Positions 35,330 to 47,790 of a DNA stretch of 64,000 bases are shown piece by piece (position 1 is the stretch's first letter; the number at the start of each line of letters is the position of its first letter). Under the pieces are notes generated by a model that was not told the DNA's origin, ran no database searches, and saw only the letters and a program-made list of their open reading frames with translations. This DNA is from Aegilops tauschii subsp. strangulata (lineage: Eukaryota; Streptophyta; Magnoliopsida; Poales; Poaceae). The position numbers and the translations under genes are program-made. Where the stretch lies: positions 445,377,793-445,441,792 of the forward strand of contig NC_053037.3 of NCBI RefSeq assembly GCF_002575655.3, given 5' to 3'.

Positions 35330-36520
35330 CAGCCATCCGCGAACAGAGGGACCAATCCGCGGAAACGGATGCGGGATGCGGCTATCCAATGTTAGCCGCA
35401 TACATTTCAAACCACATTTTAACTAACCGGATGAAATTCATGTAAACCGGCTGATGTTCATCAAAATTCAGATAGAAAATAACATAAATCATCCATACAT
35501 AGCATGCAAATTAAATCTAGTATAACAAGGTCTCAGATTCGACTAGATCCCGGATGTCCAGCAATTTTTCAGAAAGGGATCATGTCCTCTCACACATGCT
35601 TTCCCTTCAGCTTCACTAGTAGTGTGTGCACGTAAATGGGCGTCCCATCGACCTGTGATATAACACGGCGGCGCGTGCGGGCTACATATAATGTGTAGAC
35701 CAACATTGAGTAAATGAATTAATCAATAAGTTTAGAAAGAGGAAGTAAAACTTACCATCTTCTCCATGCCGCGTGCAATGGCCACCTTGGCTCGAGCTGA
35801 GTGACCAAATTGCAGTACTTGATGACACTGGCCTGGATAGCATGCCAGCGATACGACAACAACCTCACGTTGCATTGTTATATGATGTACACATCGTAGG
35901 GCGCAGTGTGCTTTCCTGCGTGAAAATTTTCATGCACTTGCCCCAGAAGGGCGGCCCTCTGATCCTGCCTATGAAATCCGCGAATACGACCAGCCACGCA
36001 TCGCACAACAACTCATCCTCCATGGTCGAGTAGCTCACCATCCTTCGTACTCTAAAAACGACATAGCATTTGAAAATAAGCTCAATGACATTTGACCGAA
36101 CGCCTGCCGGGCGTGGTGTCTGCCATGGAGGTCATCGGCAGGGGACGGAGTGTACCTGGGTACAAACGGCTTCAGGGCTGAAAGCTCCGTCGAAATGGCA
36201 AGTGGGCATGTCAGTGCTGGTTGCGGATGTCCGGCAATGCCTTTGTGGCGGCCAGAGACGAACAACGGCGGTGGTGGAGGTGGAGGATGCGGATGCAAAG
36301 TAAGGGGGAGAAGGAGCGGAGTGGAAGGAAATGGGACCGGGAGGGGGGATTGGGTGGGCCGGGGGTGTCGGATTCCTACGTTTCGGGTGTCCAGACTCCC
36401 GCAAACCTCCCCCACTTTTGTCTCCAATTTGCGGGAGAAATCGCGTACGGACCGTCCCGCAGACCGATACAGGTCGGCGTTGGATGGCTTTCACAGTCCG
36501 AACAGCCCCGTCCGGGAGGT
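35330..36520 (-). mobile_element. Truncated Harbinger-like element
   Basis: Begins 'gggcatctccgtaaaaaactcc' with repeated 'atccgcgg' and 'gcgggatgcgg', and ends with related 'cgtcccgcagaccgatac', 'ttggatggct' and 'ccgtccggga'. It stops abruptly at about 36520, where Angela pol sequence begins, so its right tip is lost. Confidence 0.5.
35760..36041 (-). pseudogene. Harbinger ORF1 (Myb/SANT-like) fragment
   Basis: Minus-strand frame from 36041 reads MEDELLCDAWLVV, then PPFWGKCMKIF, and stops at 35865-35867; related sequence continues in another frame to about 35760. The 'EDELLCDAW...FW' order is typical of the Myb-like DNA-binding protein encoded beside PIF/Harbinger transposases. Partial and interrupted. 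Confidence 0.55.
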
Positions 36521-39500
36521 TGCCAAGGTTGATGTGATCAAGCATCGCATGCTCCCTCTACCATCGAGATTTGGTGTTTGCGTTGAGCATGATTGGATTA
36601 TGTTTATCGCGATACGGCTATTCATTTAAGGAGAATAATGGTTATTCTGTTTATTTGAATAATACCTTCAATGGTCTTGCACCTAAAATGAATCTCGATC
36701 GCAGTGATACACATGTTCGTGCCAAAAGATATAAAATAGTAATGATAGTACCACATACTTGTGGCACTGCCACTTGAGTCATATTGGTGTAGAACGCATG
36801 AAGAAGCTCCATGTAGATGGATCTTTGGACTCACTCGTTTTTGAAAAGATTGAGACATGCGAACCATGTCTATTGGTATATATGCATGAAGAAACTCCAT
36901 GCAGATGGATCGTTTGGACTCACTTGATTTTGAATCACTTGAGACATGCAAATCATACCACATGGGCAAGATGACTGAAAGTCCTCGTTTTCAGTAAGAT
37001 GGAACAAGAGAGCAACTTATTGGAAGAAATACATTTTGATGTATGCAGTCCAATGAGTGCTGAGGCATGCAGTGGATATCGTTATGTTCTTACTTCACAG
37101 ATGATTTGAGTAGATGCTGAGTGTATTTACTTGATGAAACACAAGTCTGAATTATTGAAAGGTTCAAGTAATTTCAGAGTGAAGTTGAAGATCGTCGTGA
37201 CAAGAGGATAAAATGTCTGTGATATGATCATAGAGATGAGTATCTGAGTTACGAGTTTGGCACACAATTGAGACATTGTGGAAAGTGTTTCACAATTAAT
37301 ACCGCCTGGAACACCATAGTGTGATGGTGTGTCCGGACATCATAGCTGCACCCTATTGGATATGGTGCATACCATGATGTTTCTTATCGAATTACCACTA
37401 TCGTTTATGGGTTAGGCATTAGAGACAACCGCATTCACTTTAAATAAGGCACCACGCAATTCCGTTGAGACGACACCGTTTAGAGAAACCTAAGTTGTCG
37501 TTTCTTAAAAGTTTGGGGCTGTGATGCTTATGTGAAAAGTTTCAGGCTGATAAGCTCGAACCCAAAGCGGATAAATGTATCTTCATAGAAAAACCAAAAC
37601 AGTTGGGTATACCTCCTATTTCAGATCTGGAAGCAAAAGTAATTGCTTCTAGAAACGGGTCCTTTCTCGAGGAAAAGTTTCTCTCGAAAGAATTGAGTGG
37701 GAGGATGGTGGAGACTTGATAGGGTTATTAAACCGTCACTTCAACTAGTGTGTAGCAGGGCACAGAAAGTTGTTCCTGTGGCACCTACACCAATTGAAGT
37801 GGAAGCTTATGATGGTGATCATGAAACTTCGGATCAAGTCACTACCAAACCTCGTAGGACGACGAGGATGCGTGCTACTTCAGAGTGGTACATGATCCTG
37901 TCTGAGATATCATGTTGTTAGACAACAATGAACCTACGAGCTATGGAGAAGCGATGGTGGGCCCATATTCCGACAAATGGTTAGAAGCCATGAAATCCGA
38001 GATAAATGGATTTTTAAGAAGAAGACGGACATGGACGGTAATGTTACCGTCTATGAGGCTCGACTTGTGGCAAAGAGTATTTTCACAAGTTCAAGGAGTT
38101 GACTACGATGAGATTTTCTCATCCGTAGCGATGCTTAAGTCCGTCGGAATCATGTTAGCATTAGCTGCATTTATGAAATCTGGCAGATGGATGTCAAAAC
38201 AAGTTTCCTTACCAGTTTTCGTAAGGAAAGGTTGTATGTGATACAATCAGAAAGGTTTTGTCTATCCTAAGGATGCTAAAATGTATGCTAGCTCCAGCGA
38301 TCCTTCCATGGATTAGAGCAAGCATCTCGGAGTCAGAATATACGCTTTGATAGAGTGATCAAAGTTTTTGGGTTTATACAAAGTTTGTTAGAAACTTGTA
38401 TTTACAATAAAGTGAGTGGGAGCGCTACACCATTTCTGATAAGTATATGTGAATGACATATTTTTGATCCGAAATGATGTAATATTTCTGAAAGCATAAA
38501 GGGTTGTTTGAAAGGAGTTTTTCAAAGGAAGACCTGGATAAAGCTGCTTACATATTGGTGTAACGCCCGGATAATCATGCTACAGTAATCCCACGCTAAA
38601 GATGCCACATCACCACGGTTACTGTTGTTAACCTCGCGATGATTCGAAACCGTTTCAAAATTTAAATTCAAATTAATGTCAATAATAAAAGTTTTCAAAA
38701 ATTTAAACAAAAATGTTCGGTGGGTGCCAGATATTGCACTGATAATTATTGTGGAGAAAACATATTTTTAGAAAATGCCTAACTATTTTAAAATGATGTA
38801 AAACAGAAAAGAAAATAAATAAAAAGAAAAGAAAATACAAAAGAGAAAACAGAACAAAAAGAAAAAGGAACCCCCCTTCCCCCACTGGACCCTGGCCCAA
38901 CTGGGCCGACCCCCAGGCCCAGCCGGCCAGCCCACCTCCCCCGGTCGCCTCCCTCCTCCCTGTTCACCCGACCCAGCGACCGCGCTCGCCGGTCGCCGCC
39001 GAACCCTCTCGCCGTCCCCGTCGGCAAAGGGATAAGGGCGACGCCCTGCACGCCCCTGGCCCCTGCCCCCACTCCCCCTCGACGCCCCCCCCCCAGATCC
39101 ACTTCTCCTCCCTCTCCGATCCCCTTCCCCACCTCGGCCGAACGCCACCGCCGCCATGCCTACGGCCTAGCCACGGCCACCGTGCCCACCTCGACGCCCC
39201 ACGGTGTCTCCTAGGGCCGTCGTCGCCCGCTGCTTCGACTGGTGCGGCCCGTTGGAGACCGGAGCCCCTGCAACGAGCACACCGAGCTCGTCTTCAACTT
39301 CGGTCGCCGGCGATCCCTTTCTTCCCCGGCGCCGATCTGCAGCTACTAATCCGTCGAGGGCCTACGTAAGTGCCGCACGGTGACCTTCTCCTCCCCCTGC
39401 TGCTCCTCGTTGGCCCCCTAGCGCTCCGTAGATAGCTGCCGTCGTTGCCGAGCTCCGGTCGCCGCCAGGCGCTTCACCGTCGCGGCCATGCTCGCCGTCG

Positions 39501-42500
39501 AGCTAAGCTGAGCCCGGCTTCGTGCTCAGCACGTCTGTGCGGGCCAGATGCACCCATCCACGCACTCCGTCGAGCCCCGTAGCGCCGGCCCCGAGCTTCA
39601 CCCGAATGCACCACCCGCCGCCGTCGAGGTAGCGGCCGTTTTCGGCCATCCCCGTGCTTTTTGCGGCCACCAACGGACGCGTCGCGTCGCACCCGTCCCG
39701 TAGGAAGAAACCGCGGGCCAAATGGCCCCCTGTGCGCCGTTTCCGCGCAACGCCGCCGTCTCGGGTGGTCGCCGGAGCGTGCGCCGGCGTTTAAACGCCG
39801 GCCGCCGACGTGGTTGGCCTGGGGCCACCCCAGTGCCACTGCCAGTGGGCCCCGTGGGTCCCAGTTGACTGGGTTGACCCAGTCAACTGCTGACTGGGCA
39901 GGCCCCAGCCACTGACGTGCGGGCCCCACCCCTTAATCCGGAAATTAAAAAGTTTTAATAATTAAAACTAATTAGTTTAGATGATTAGACTATGATAGGT
40001 GGGGTACAGTAGTTAATTAATCTAGTTTTAGTTAATTTAATCTTCTGTTAGTCCACTGTCTATGACAGGTAGGACCCACCTGTCTGGTTTGACTGGTCAG
40101 CCGACCTGTTGACCTGCTGACGTCAGCATTACCTCATGCTGACATCATAATTCATTTTTGCTAAATTCAAATAATTCCAGAAATTCAAATAATCTTTGAA
40201 AATTCATATCTTTTAAACCGTAACTCGGATGAAAATGTTTTCTACATGAAAGTTGCTCAGAACGACGAGACGAATCCGGATACGTAGTTCGTTCGTCCAC
40301 CACACCTCCCTAACCTATCAAACTCGCAACTTTCCCCCTCCGGTCCGTCTGTCCGAAACGCGAAACAGCGGGAATATTTTCCCGGATGTTCCCCCCCTTC
40401 GCCGGTCCCACCTACTGTCGCGTTAGGACACACCTCGCACTGCTCATTGTCATGTCACGCATCGTCATGCTTATGTTTGCATTGTATTTACTGTTTCTTC
40501 CCCCTTCTCTCCGGTAGACTATGAGACCGACGCTGCTGCTGCCCAGTTCGACTACAGAGTTGACGACCCCTCCTACTTGCCAGAGCAACCAGGCAAGCCC
40601 CCCCCTTGATCACCAGATATCGCCTATTCTTCTCTATACTGCTTGCATTAGAGTAGTGTAGCATGTTACTGCTTTCCGATATCCTATCCTGATGCATAGC
40701 CTATCCTTGCTACTATTGTTGTTACCTTTACCTGCAATCCTACATGCTTAGTATAGGATGCTAGTTTTCCAGCAGTGGCCCTACATTCTTGTCCATCTGC
40801 TGTGCTATACTATCGGGCCGTGATCACCTGGGCGGTGATCACGGGTATATACTTATATACTATATACATGACACATGTGATGACTAAAGTCGGGTCGGCT
40901 CGTAGGAGTACTCGCGAGTGGATCTTTGTGGCGGAGCGACAGGGCAGGTTGAGACCGCCTAGGTGAGAGGTGGGCCTGGCCCTGGTCGGCGTTCGCGGTT
41001 ACTTAACACGCTTAACGAGATCTTGGTATTTGATCTGAGTCTGGCCATTTGGTCTATACGCACTAACCATCTACGTGGGAGTAGTTATGGGTATCCCGAC
41101 GTCGTGGTATCAGCCAAAGCTCTTTTGACGTCAGCAACTGAGTGGCGCGCGCCGCATTGGACCGTAAGCTCGCGCTTGTATTAAGGGGGCTAGGTCTGCT
41201 TCCGGCCGCGTACGCAACGTGCAGGTGTGCATAGGGCGATGGGCCCAGACCCCTGCGCGCATAGGTTTAGACCGGCGTGCTGACCTCTCTGTTGAGCCTA
41301 GGTGGGGCTGCGACGTGTTGATCTTACGAGGCCGGGCATGACCCAGAAAAGTGTGTCCGGCCAAATGGGATCGAGCGTGTTGGGTTATGTGGTGCACCCC
41401 TGCAGGGAAGTTTATCTATTCGAATAGCCGTGTCCCTCGGTAAAAGGACGACCCGGAGTTGTACCTTGACCTTATGACAACTAGAACTGGATACTGAATA
41501 AAATACACCCTTCCAAGTGCCAGATACAACCCGGTGATCGCTCTCTAACAGGGCGACGAGGAGGGGATCGCCGGGTAGGATTATGCTATGCGATGCTACT
41601 TGGAGGACTTCAATCTACTCTCTTCTACATGCTGCAAGATGGAGATGACCAGAAGCGTAGTCCTCGACAGGACTAGCTATCCCCCTTTTAATTCTGGCAT
41701 TCTGCAGTTCAGTCCACTGATATGCCCCTTTACACATATACCCATGCATATGTAGTGTAGCTCCTTGCTTGCGAGTACTTTGGATGAGTACTCACGGTTG
41801 CTTCTCTCCCTCTTTTCCCCCTTTCCTTTCTATCTGGTTGTCACAACCAGATGTTGGAGTCCAGGAGCCAGACGCCATCGTTGACGACGACACCTACGAC
41901 ACTGGAGGTGCCTACTACTACGTGCAGGCCGCTGACGACGACCAGGAGTAGTTAGGAGGATCCCAGGCAGGAGGCCTGCGCCTCGTTCGATCTGTATCCC
42001 AGTTTGTGCTAGCCTTCTTAAGGCAAACTTGTTTAACTTATGTCTGTACTCAGATATTGTTGCTTCCGCTGACTCGTCTGTGATCGAGCCCTTGTATTCG
42101 AGCCCTCGAGGCCCCTGGCTTGTATTATGATGCTTGTATGACTTATTTATGTTTTAGAGTTGTGTTGTGATATCTTCCCGTGAGTCCCTGATCTTGATCG
42201 TACACATTTGCGTGCATGATTAGTGTACGGTCAAAACGGGGGCGTCACAATTGGGCACCAAGATCTATAGAGATAGATCAAGACACCCGATGATACTTTC
42301 AAAGAACGCACACCTTGACATGATTTTGAAAGAGTTCAAAATAGATCAGCAAAGAAGGAGTTCTTGGCTATGTTACAAGGTGTGAGTATTGAGTAAGACT
42401 CAAGACCTGACCACAGCAGAAGAGAGAGAAAGGACGAAGGTCGTCCCCTATGCTTTAGACGTAGGCTCTACAGTATGCTATGCTGTGTACCGCACATGAA

Positions 42501-43000
42501 GTGTGCCTTGCCATGAGTTTGTCAAGGGGTACAATAGTGATCCGGGAATGGATCACATGACAACGGTCGAACTTATCCTTAGTATCTAGTGGACTAAGGA
42601 ATTTTCTCGATTATGGAGGTGAAAAGGGGTTCGTCGTAAAGGGTTACGTCGATGCGAACTTTGACACTAATCCGGATGACTCTGAGTAGTAAACCGGATT
42701 CGTATAGTAGAGCAGTTATTTGAAATGGCTCCAAGTAGTGCGTGGTAGCATCCACAAGATGACATAGACATTCGTAAAGCACACACAGATCTGAAAGGTT
42801 CAGACCCGTTGACTAATAACCTCTCTCACAAGCATAACATGATCAAACCAGAACTCATTGAGTGTTAATCACAAGTGATGTGAACTAGATTGTTGACTCT
42901 AGTAAACTCTTTAGATGTTGGTCACATGGTGATGTGACCTGTGAATGTTAAACACATGGTGATGTGAACTAGATTATTGACTCTAGTGCAAGTGGGAGAC
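36521..43000 (+). pseudogene. Decayed Angela interior, copy 2 (3' half), split by a solo LTR
   Basis: Begins mid-pol at 'ccaaggttgatgtgatcaagc', the same point as about 27905 in copy 1, and runs to the polypurine end before the 43001 LTR, interrupted at 38559-42249. Integrase (HLSHIGVERMKKLHVDG), RT (GPYSDKWLEAMKSEI) and RNase H remnants are recognisable. YVDD again reads Tyr-Val-Asn-Asp (38446-38457). It differs from copy 1 by a few percent by eye but shares its disabling changes. Confidence 0.8.
38559..42249. mobile_element. Solo LTR, 3.69 kb, probably of a gypsy-type element
   Basis: Starts TGTAACGCCCGGATAATC and ends GGGGGCGTCACA, flanked by a perfect 5-bp target duplication attgg (38554-38558 and 42250-42254). 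Copy 1 has the uninterrupted site ('acatattgggcatcaag', about 30000). No internal copy of the termini, no primer-binding site and no pol are present, so it is best read as one long LTR left by LTR-LTR recombination. The alternative is an unusually short non-autonomous element. Family not named. Confidence 0.75.
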
Positions 43001-44786
43001 TGTTGGAAATATTCCCTAGAGGCAATAATAAATTAGTTATTATTATATTTCCTTGTTCATGATAATCGTTTATTATCCATGCTAAAATTGTATTGATAGG
43101 AAACTCAGATACATGTGTGGATACATAGACAACACCATGTCCCTAGTAAGCCTCTAGTTGACTAGCTCGTTGATCAATAGATGGTCACGGTTTCCTGACC
43201 ATGGACATTGGATGTCGTTGATAACGGGATCACATCATTAGGAGAATGATGTGATGGACAAGACCCAATCCTAAGCCTAGCACAAGATCGTGTAGTTCGT
43301 TTGCTCAGAGCTTTTCTAATGTCAAGTATCATTTCCTTAGACCATGAGATTGTGCAACTCCCGGATACCGTAAGAATGCTTTGGGTGTACCAAACGTCAC
43401 AACGTAACTGGGTGGCTATAAAGGTGCACTACAGGTATCTCCGAAAGTGTCTGTTGGGTTGGCACGAATCGAGACTGGGATTTGTCACTCCGTGTAAACG
43501 GAGAGGTATCTCTGGGCCCACTCGGTAGGACATCATCATAATGTGCACAATGTGACCAAGGAGTTGATCACGGGATGATGTGAGTTACGGAACGAGTAAA
43601 GAGACTTGCCGGTAACGAGATTGAACAAGGTATCGGGATACCGACGATCGAATCTAGGGCAAGTAACATACCGATAGACAAAGGGAATTGTATATGGGAT
43701 TAATTGAATCCCCGACATCGTGGTTCATCCGATGAGATCATCGTGGAACATGTGGGAGCCAACATGGGTATCCAGATCCCGCTGTTGGTTATTGACCGGA
43801 GAACGTCTCGGTCATGTCTGCATGGTTCCCGAACCCGTAGGGTCTACACGCTTAAGGTTCGATGATGCTAGGGTTATAGGGAAAGTATGTACGTGGTTAC
43901 CGAATGTTGTTCGGAGTCCCGGATGAGATCCCGGACGTCACGAGGAGTTCCGAAATGGTCCGGAGGTAAAGATTTATATATGGGAAGTCCTGTTTTGGTC
44001 ACCGGAAAAGTTTCGGGTGATATCGGTAATGTACCGGGACCACCGGGAGGGTCCCGGGGGTCCACCAAGTGGGGCCACCAGCCCCAGAGGGCTGCATGGG
44101 CCAAGTGTGGGAGGGGACCAGCCCCAGGTGGGCTGGTGCGCCCCCCCACAAGAGGCCCAGGGCGCAGGAAAGGGGGAAGGGGGGAAACCCTAGTCTCAGA
44201 TGGGCCTTAGGCCCATCTAGTGGGGCGCCACCTCTCTTCCCCCCTTTGGCCGCCCCCCCAAGCCCCATCTAGGGCTGGCCGCACCCCTTGGGGGGGGAAC
44301 CCTAGATGGGGGCGCAGCCCTCCCCCTCCCCTATATATACTTGAGGTTTGGGCTGCCCAAGACACACGAGAACGTCTCCTTTTTGGCGCAGCCATACCCC
44401 TCTCCCTCCTCCTCCTCTCCCGTGGTGCTTGGCGAAGCCCTGCGGGATTGCCACGCTCCTCCACCACCACCACGACGTCGTGTTGCTGCTGGATGGAGTC
44501 TTCCCCAACCTCTCCCTCTCTCCTTGCTGGATCAAGGCATGGGAGACGTCACCGGGCTGCACGTGTGTTGAACGCGGAGGCACCGTTCTTCGGTGCTTAG
44601 ATCGGAATCAACCGCGATCTGAATCGCTACGAGTACGACTCCTTCATCCGCGTTCTTGCAACGCTTCCGCATCGCGATCTACAAGGGTATGTAGATGCAC
44701 TCCCCTTCCCCTCGTTGCTAGATTACTCCATAGATTGATCTTGGTGATGCGTAGAAAATTTTGAATTTCTGCTACCTTCCCCAACA
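43001..44786 (+). repeat. 3' LTR of Angela element A
   Basis: 1,786 bp, beginning TGTTGGAAATATTCCC after the polypurine tract AGTGCAAGTGGGAGAC (42985-43000) and ending CTTCCCCAACA. Its GC-rich middle matches 23861-25639 and not LTR-B, which pairs it with the 5' LTR. About 20 substitutions separate the two by eye. Confidence 0.9.
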
Positions 44787-44791
44787 GGTAC

Positions 44792-47758
44792 TGGTGAGTC
44801 CGGCGCAGCGGAAGAGTCGGACGAAGGAGTAGGGCTGGGTGGTGGAGTGGGAGCAGGGCTGGGTGGTGGAGTGGGAGGAGGGGTCGGGGTGTTGGGGAGG
44901 GAGCAGGGGTCGGGGGTGTTGGGGACGTCTCGGGTGGGGTGAGTGTATGGTTGGGATTGGCTATGATGGTGGTGATAAGTTGTGTTCGGCAGGTAGGGGA
45001 GTATATAGTTGGAAAGGACGGGGAGAGGGGGTGTTTGCGGAGCTAGGGTGTTGGATGGTGTAGTAGTGCGTTGTGAGAAAGGAAAAATGTGCTCAGCAAA
45101 CGTGACATGACGAGAGACATGAACGTGTCCGGTGTGAAGGTCGAGACAGCGATAGCCTTTGTGCTCGTCAGAGAAGCCGAGAAAAGCACATGGGATAGAG
45201 CGTGATGACAATTTATTTGCAGAAGTGGCGTAGGCATTGGGAAAATAGAGACAGCCGAAAACACGAACCGCGGAGTAGTCGGGGTGGGAAAGAAATAGGG
45301 AATAATAGGGAGTAGTGTTGGGTTTAGTTTTAGAAGGTCGAATATTTAGAAGGAAGGTGGCCATGTGTAGGGCTTCAGCCCAAAACTTGGGAGGCATAGA
45401 TGATTGAATGAGGAGAGTGCGAACTATATCATTGAGGGTGCGAAGAGAGCGTTCTGCTTTACCATTTTGAGGGGAGGTGTAGGGACATGAGAACCTAAGC
45501 AGGATGCCATGTTGTAAGAAGAAAGTACGATTTTTAATGTTATCAAACTCGCGACCATTGTCACATTGGATAAAGCGAATTGGGAGGAAGAAGTGAACAG
45601 ACACATAGCGTTGAAAATTAAGGAAAAGAGAATGGACCTCGGATTTGTTGCGTAGAGGAAAAGTCCAGACAAAGTGGGTGAAATCATCTAGGATAACAAG
45701 GTAGTATTTAAAACCCGAAACACTTGCAATGGGAGAGGTCCATAAATCACAATGTATTAATTCAAAGGGATAAGTGCTACAAGAACTAGAGGAACTAAAG
45801 GGAAGACGCACATGTTTGCCTAATTGACAAGACTCGCAAAACACAGAATTATGAGAGTCCCTATTACATGGTATGGTAAATTCACTAAGCATAGAAGCTA
45901 AGATGGCGGGGTTGGGATGGCCAAAGCGACGATGCCAGAGATCGACGGAGGCCAGCATGGATGTTGGAGGGGTGGCGGCAGGAACTCCATTAAGAGAATA
46001 AAGATCACCGGAGCTATTGAAGCGAGCGATCTCGGCCTTGGTCAGGTAATCCTTCACAGATAGACCAAAAGGGTCAAATTCAGCCGAAACTAGATTGTCG
46101 CAAGTAAATTGGCGAACAGAGATAAGATTTTTAATGAGGGCGGGTGCAACTAGAACATCGCAAAGTAAAAGAGGTTTGGTGGAAGAGGGAAGTTGAGCCT
46201 GACCAACACAATATATAGGAATAGATGATCCATCTCCAAGGATAATGGAAGGGAAAGGAGATTTAGTGCAAGAAGATAACCAATTACTAGATGCAGACAT
46301 ATGACTAGAGGCCCCTGAATCAAAGATCCAATCCGTACCTGAGTTTCCTTGTGTAGCAAAGTTATTCATGGCCTGGAGAAAGGCAGGTTGATCCCAGCTC
46401 GGCGTCGCAGGTGAGGGTGGCGTCGGAAGCAGTGCCGACGGATACGATGGTGAAGGCAGTAGGGCCGGCTTGGGAGTGTAGTAGGCATTGGCCGGTTGTG
46501 GTGGGGGTGGCGTCGGGAGCAGGGCCGACTGAGGTGTGTAGTAGGCGCCGCCGTCGCTGTAATGACCATAAGGAGCATACGTCGGGGCGGCGTGATAGGC
46601 ATTGGCCGGCTGTCGGGGGTTGAGAACCCCGGGAGCACCAGTAGGCGGCCGAAGGCCGGGTTGCCAGGCACCTGAGTATGCCGGCGGAGCACCGAGGGTG
46701 GACGGAGCGGACCAGGGCATGGGCCATGCTTGAACAAGCCCCATCCAAGGATCATGAGGAGGCCGCCATGCAACCGCAGATGGAGCACTGGTGGGTGGTG
46801 CAGGACTCGGTGCTGGTGATGTCGTAGGCGGAACCGAACGAGTCGGCGGCGGCCTGTAGATAGGGTTTTTGCCGCGGTAGTTCGGACTAGGACGCCAGCC
46901 TGGGGGCGGTTCAACAGATGACGATGCGGACGGCCCGGCGGCAGGAGCCGGCCTGGAAGGCGGCGCTGGTGTAGACGACAGAGGAGGACGAGCCGCAGCA
47001 TGAAAGACCTTGGGGCGAGAGTCCTTGCGAGCTTGTGTTTCCGCCGCGAGTTGTAGCAAGGAACGTACTTCAGCGAAGGTAGGAGGGGGCCGTATCATCG
47101 GTATGAACGAGGCTTGCTTGTCAAAGTCTTCGCTGAGGCCGACGACGACGATATTGATTAGCTGTGAGTCGCTAACTGTATCGCCGAGTTCGCGGAGCTC
47201 ATCGCCAATGGTCTTAACGCGCTGGCAGAACAGGTTCACCGGGGCGTCTCCTTGCAACATATTGCGAAGCTCGGTGTGGAGAGTGTTTTTCTGAGCGTCG
47301 GTGTTGCTTTGGAAGAGCTGACGGAGGGAGTGCCAGATGTTGGCAGCGGTGGCGCCGTCGTGATCGAGCATGTTGAAGATCTCGGTGGTGATGCGGGTGT
47401 AGAACCACTGGACGATCGCGAGATCGTCTTTCAACCATTGCGGATCGTCGGGGCGGGGAAGACAGTTGGCGGCGACATGCGAGCGCAGGTTGCAGCGGCC
47501 GAGGTGGAGATCGAAGAGATGTCTTCAATGGTAGTAGTTGTGGGCGGCGAGATCAAGAACTATGGGGATGTAGAGGCTGACGTCGGAGATTGTGTCAGCA
47601 AGAGATATTGGTGCGGCGAGGATGGGTGCAGGGTAGTTTTGTGGAGCTATGGTGAGGGCCGAGAGAGAAGCGGCCGCGGCGTTGGCAGCCTTGGCGATGA
47701 GTGCGGCCCGGTGCTCGAAGTAGCCGGGCGGCGGCGGCGGTGGCGTTGGCGGAGCCAT
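44792..47758 (-). pseudogene. Element D gag-protease-integrase
   Basis: Minus strand. The ATG at 47758 opens gag (Pro-rich start, then VQWFYTRITTEIFNML and a long Pro/Ala/Ser stretch with no CCHC zinc knuckle). Protease: WIFDSGASSHM. Integrase: zinc-binding HRRFGH...CESCQLGK, then the core with HCDLW, DNGREF and SPQNGKAER. A Pro-rich linker leads to the RT across the insertion. One in-frame TGA (47527-47525, codon 78) is the only stop seen; a Trp codon there would fit. Downstream of it the frame is open right up to the Angela insertion. Confidence 0.88.
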
Positions 47759-47790
47759 ACCCTAAACCCGGGGATCGGTATCTGATACCA

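Larger units (their letters stand above)
23861..44786 (+). mobile_element. Element A: chimeric Angela/WIS-type copia element nested in D
   Basis: A perfect 5-bp target duplication ggtac (23856-23860 and 44787-44791) and paired LTRs (23861-25639 and 43001-44786) that differ at about 20 positions by eye define one insertion. At 20.9 kb it is far longer than the 8.8 kb of the complete relative at 52081-60881. The excess is a second copy of the 3' half of the interior, an extra LTR (30755-32488), about 4 kb of unrelated DNA, and a solo LTR (38559-42249). Confidence 0.88.

Noticed and set aside
38783..39929. Gly/Arg-rich frames on the minus strand and 39661-39915 (+)
   Set aside because: They lie within the solo LTR and have no domain features; GC-rich composition explains them.
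46366..47001. 211-codon minus-strand frame overlapping element D gag, plus shadows at 46362-46748 and 47252-47785
   Set aside because: Other-frame shadows of the Pro-rich gag region of element D.
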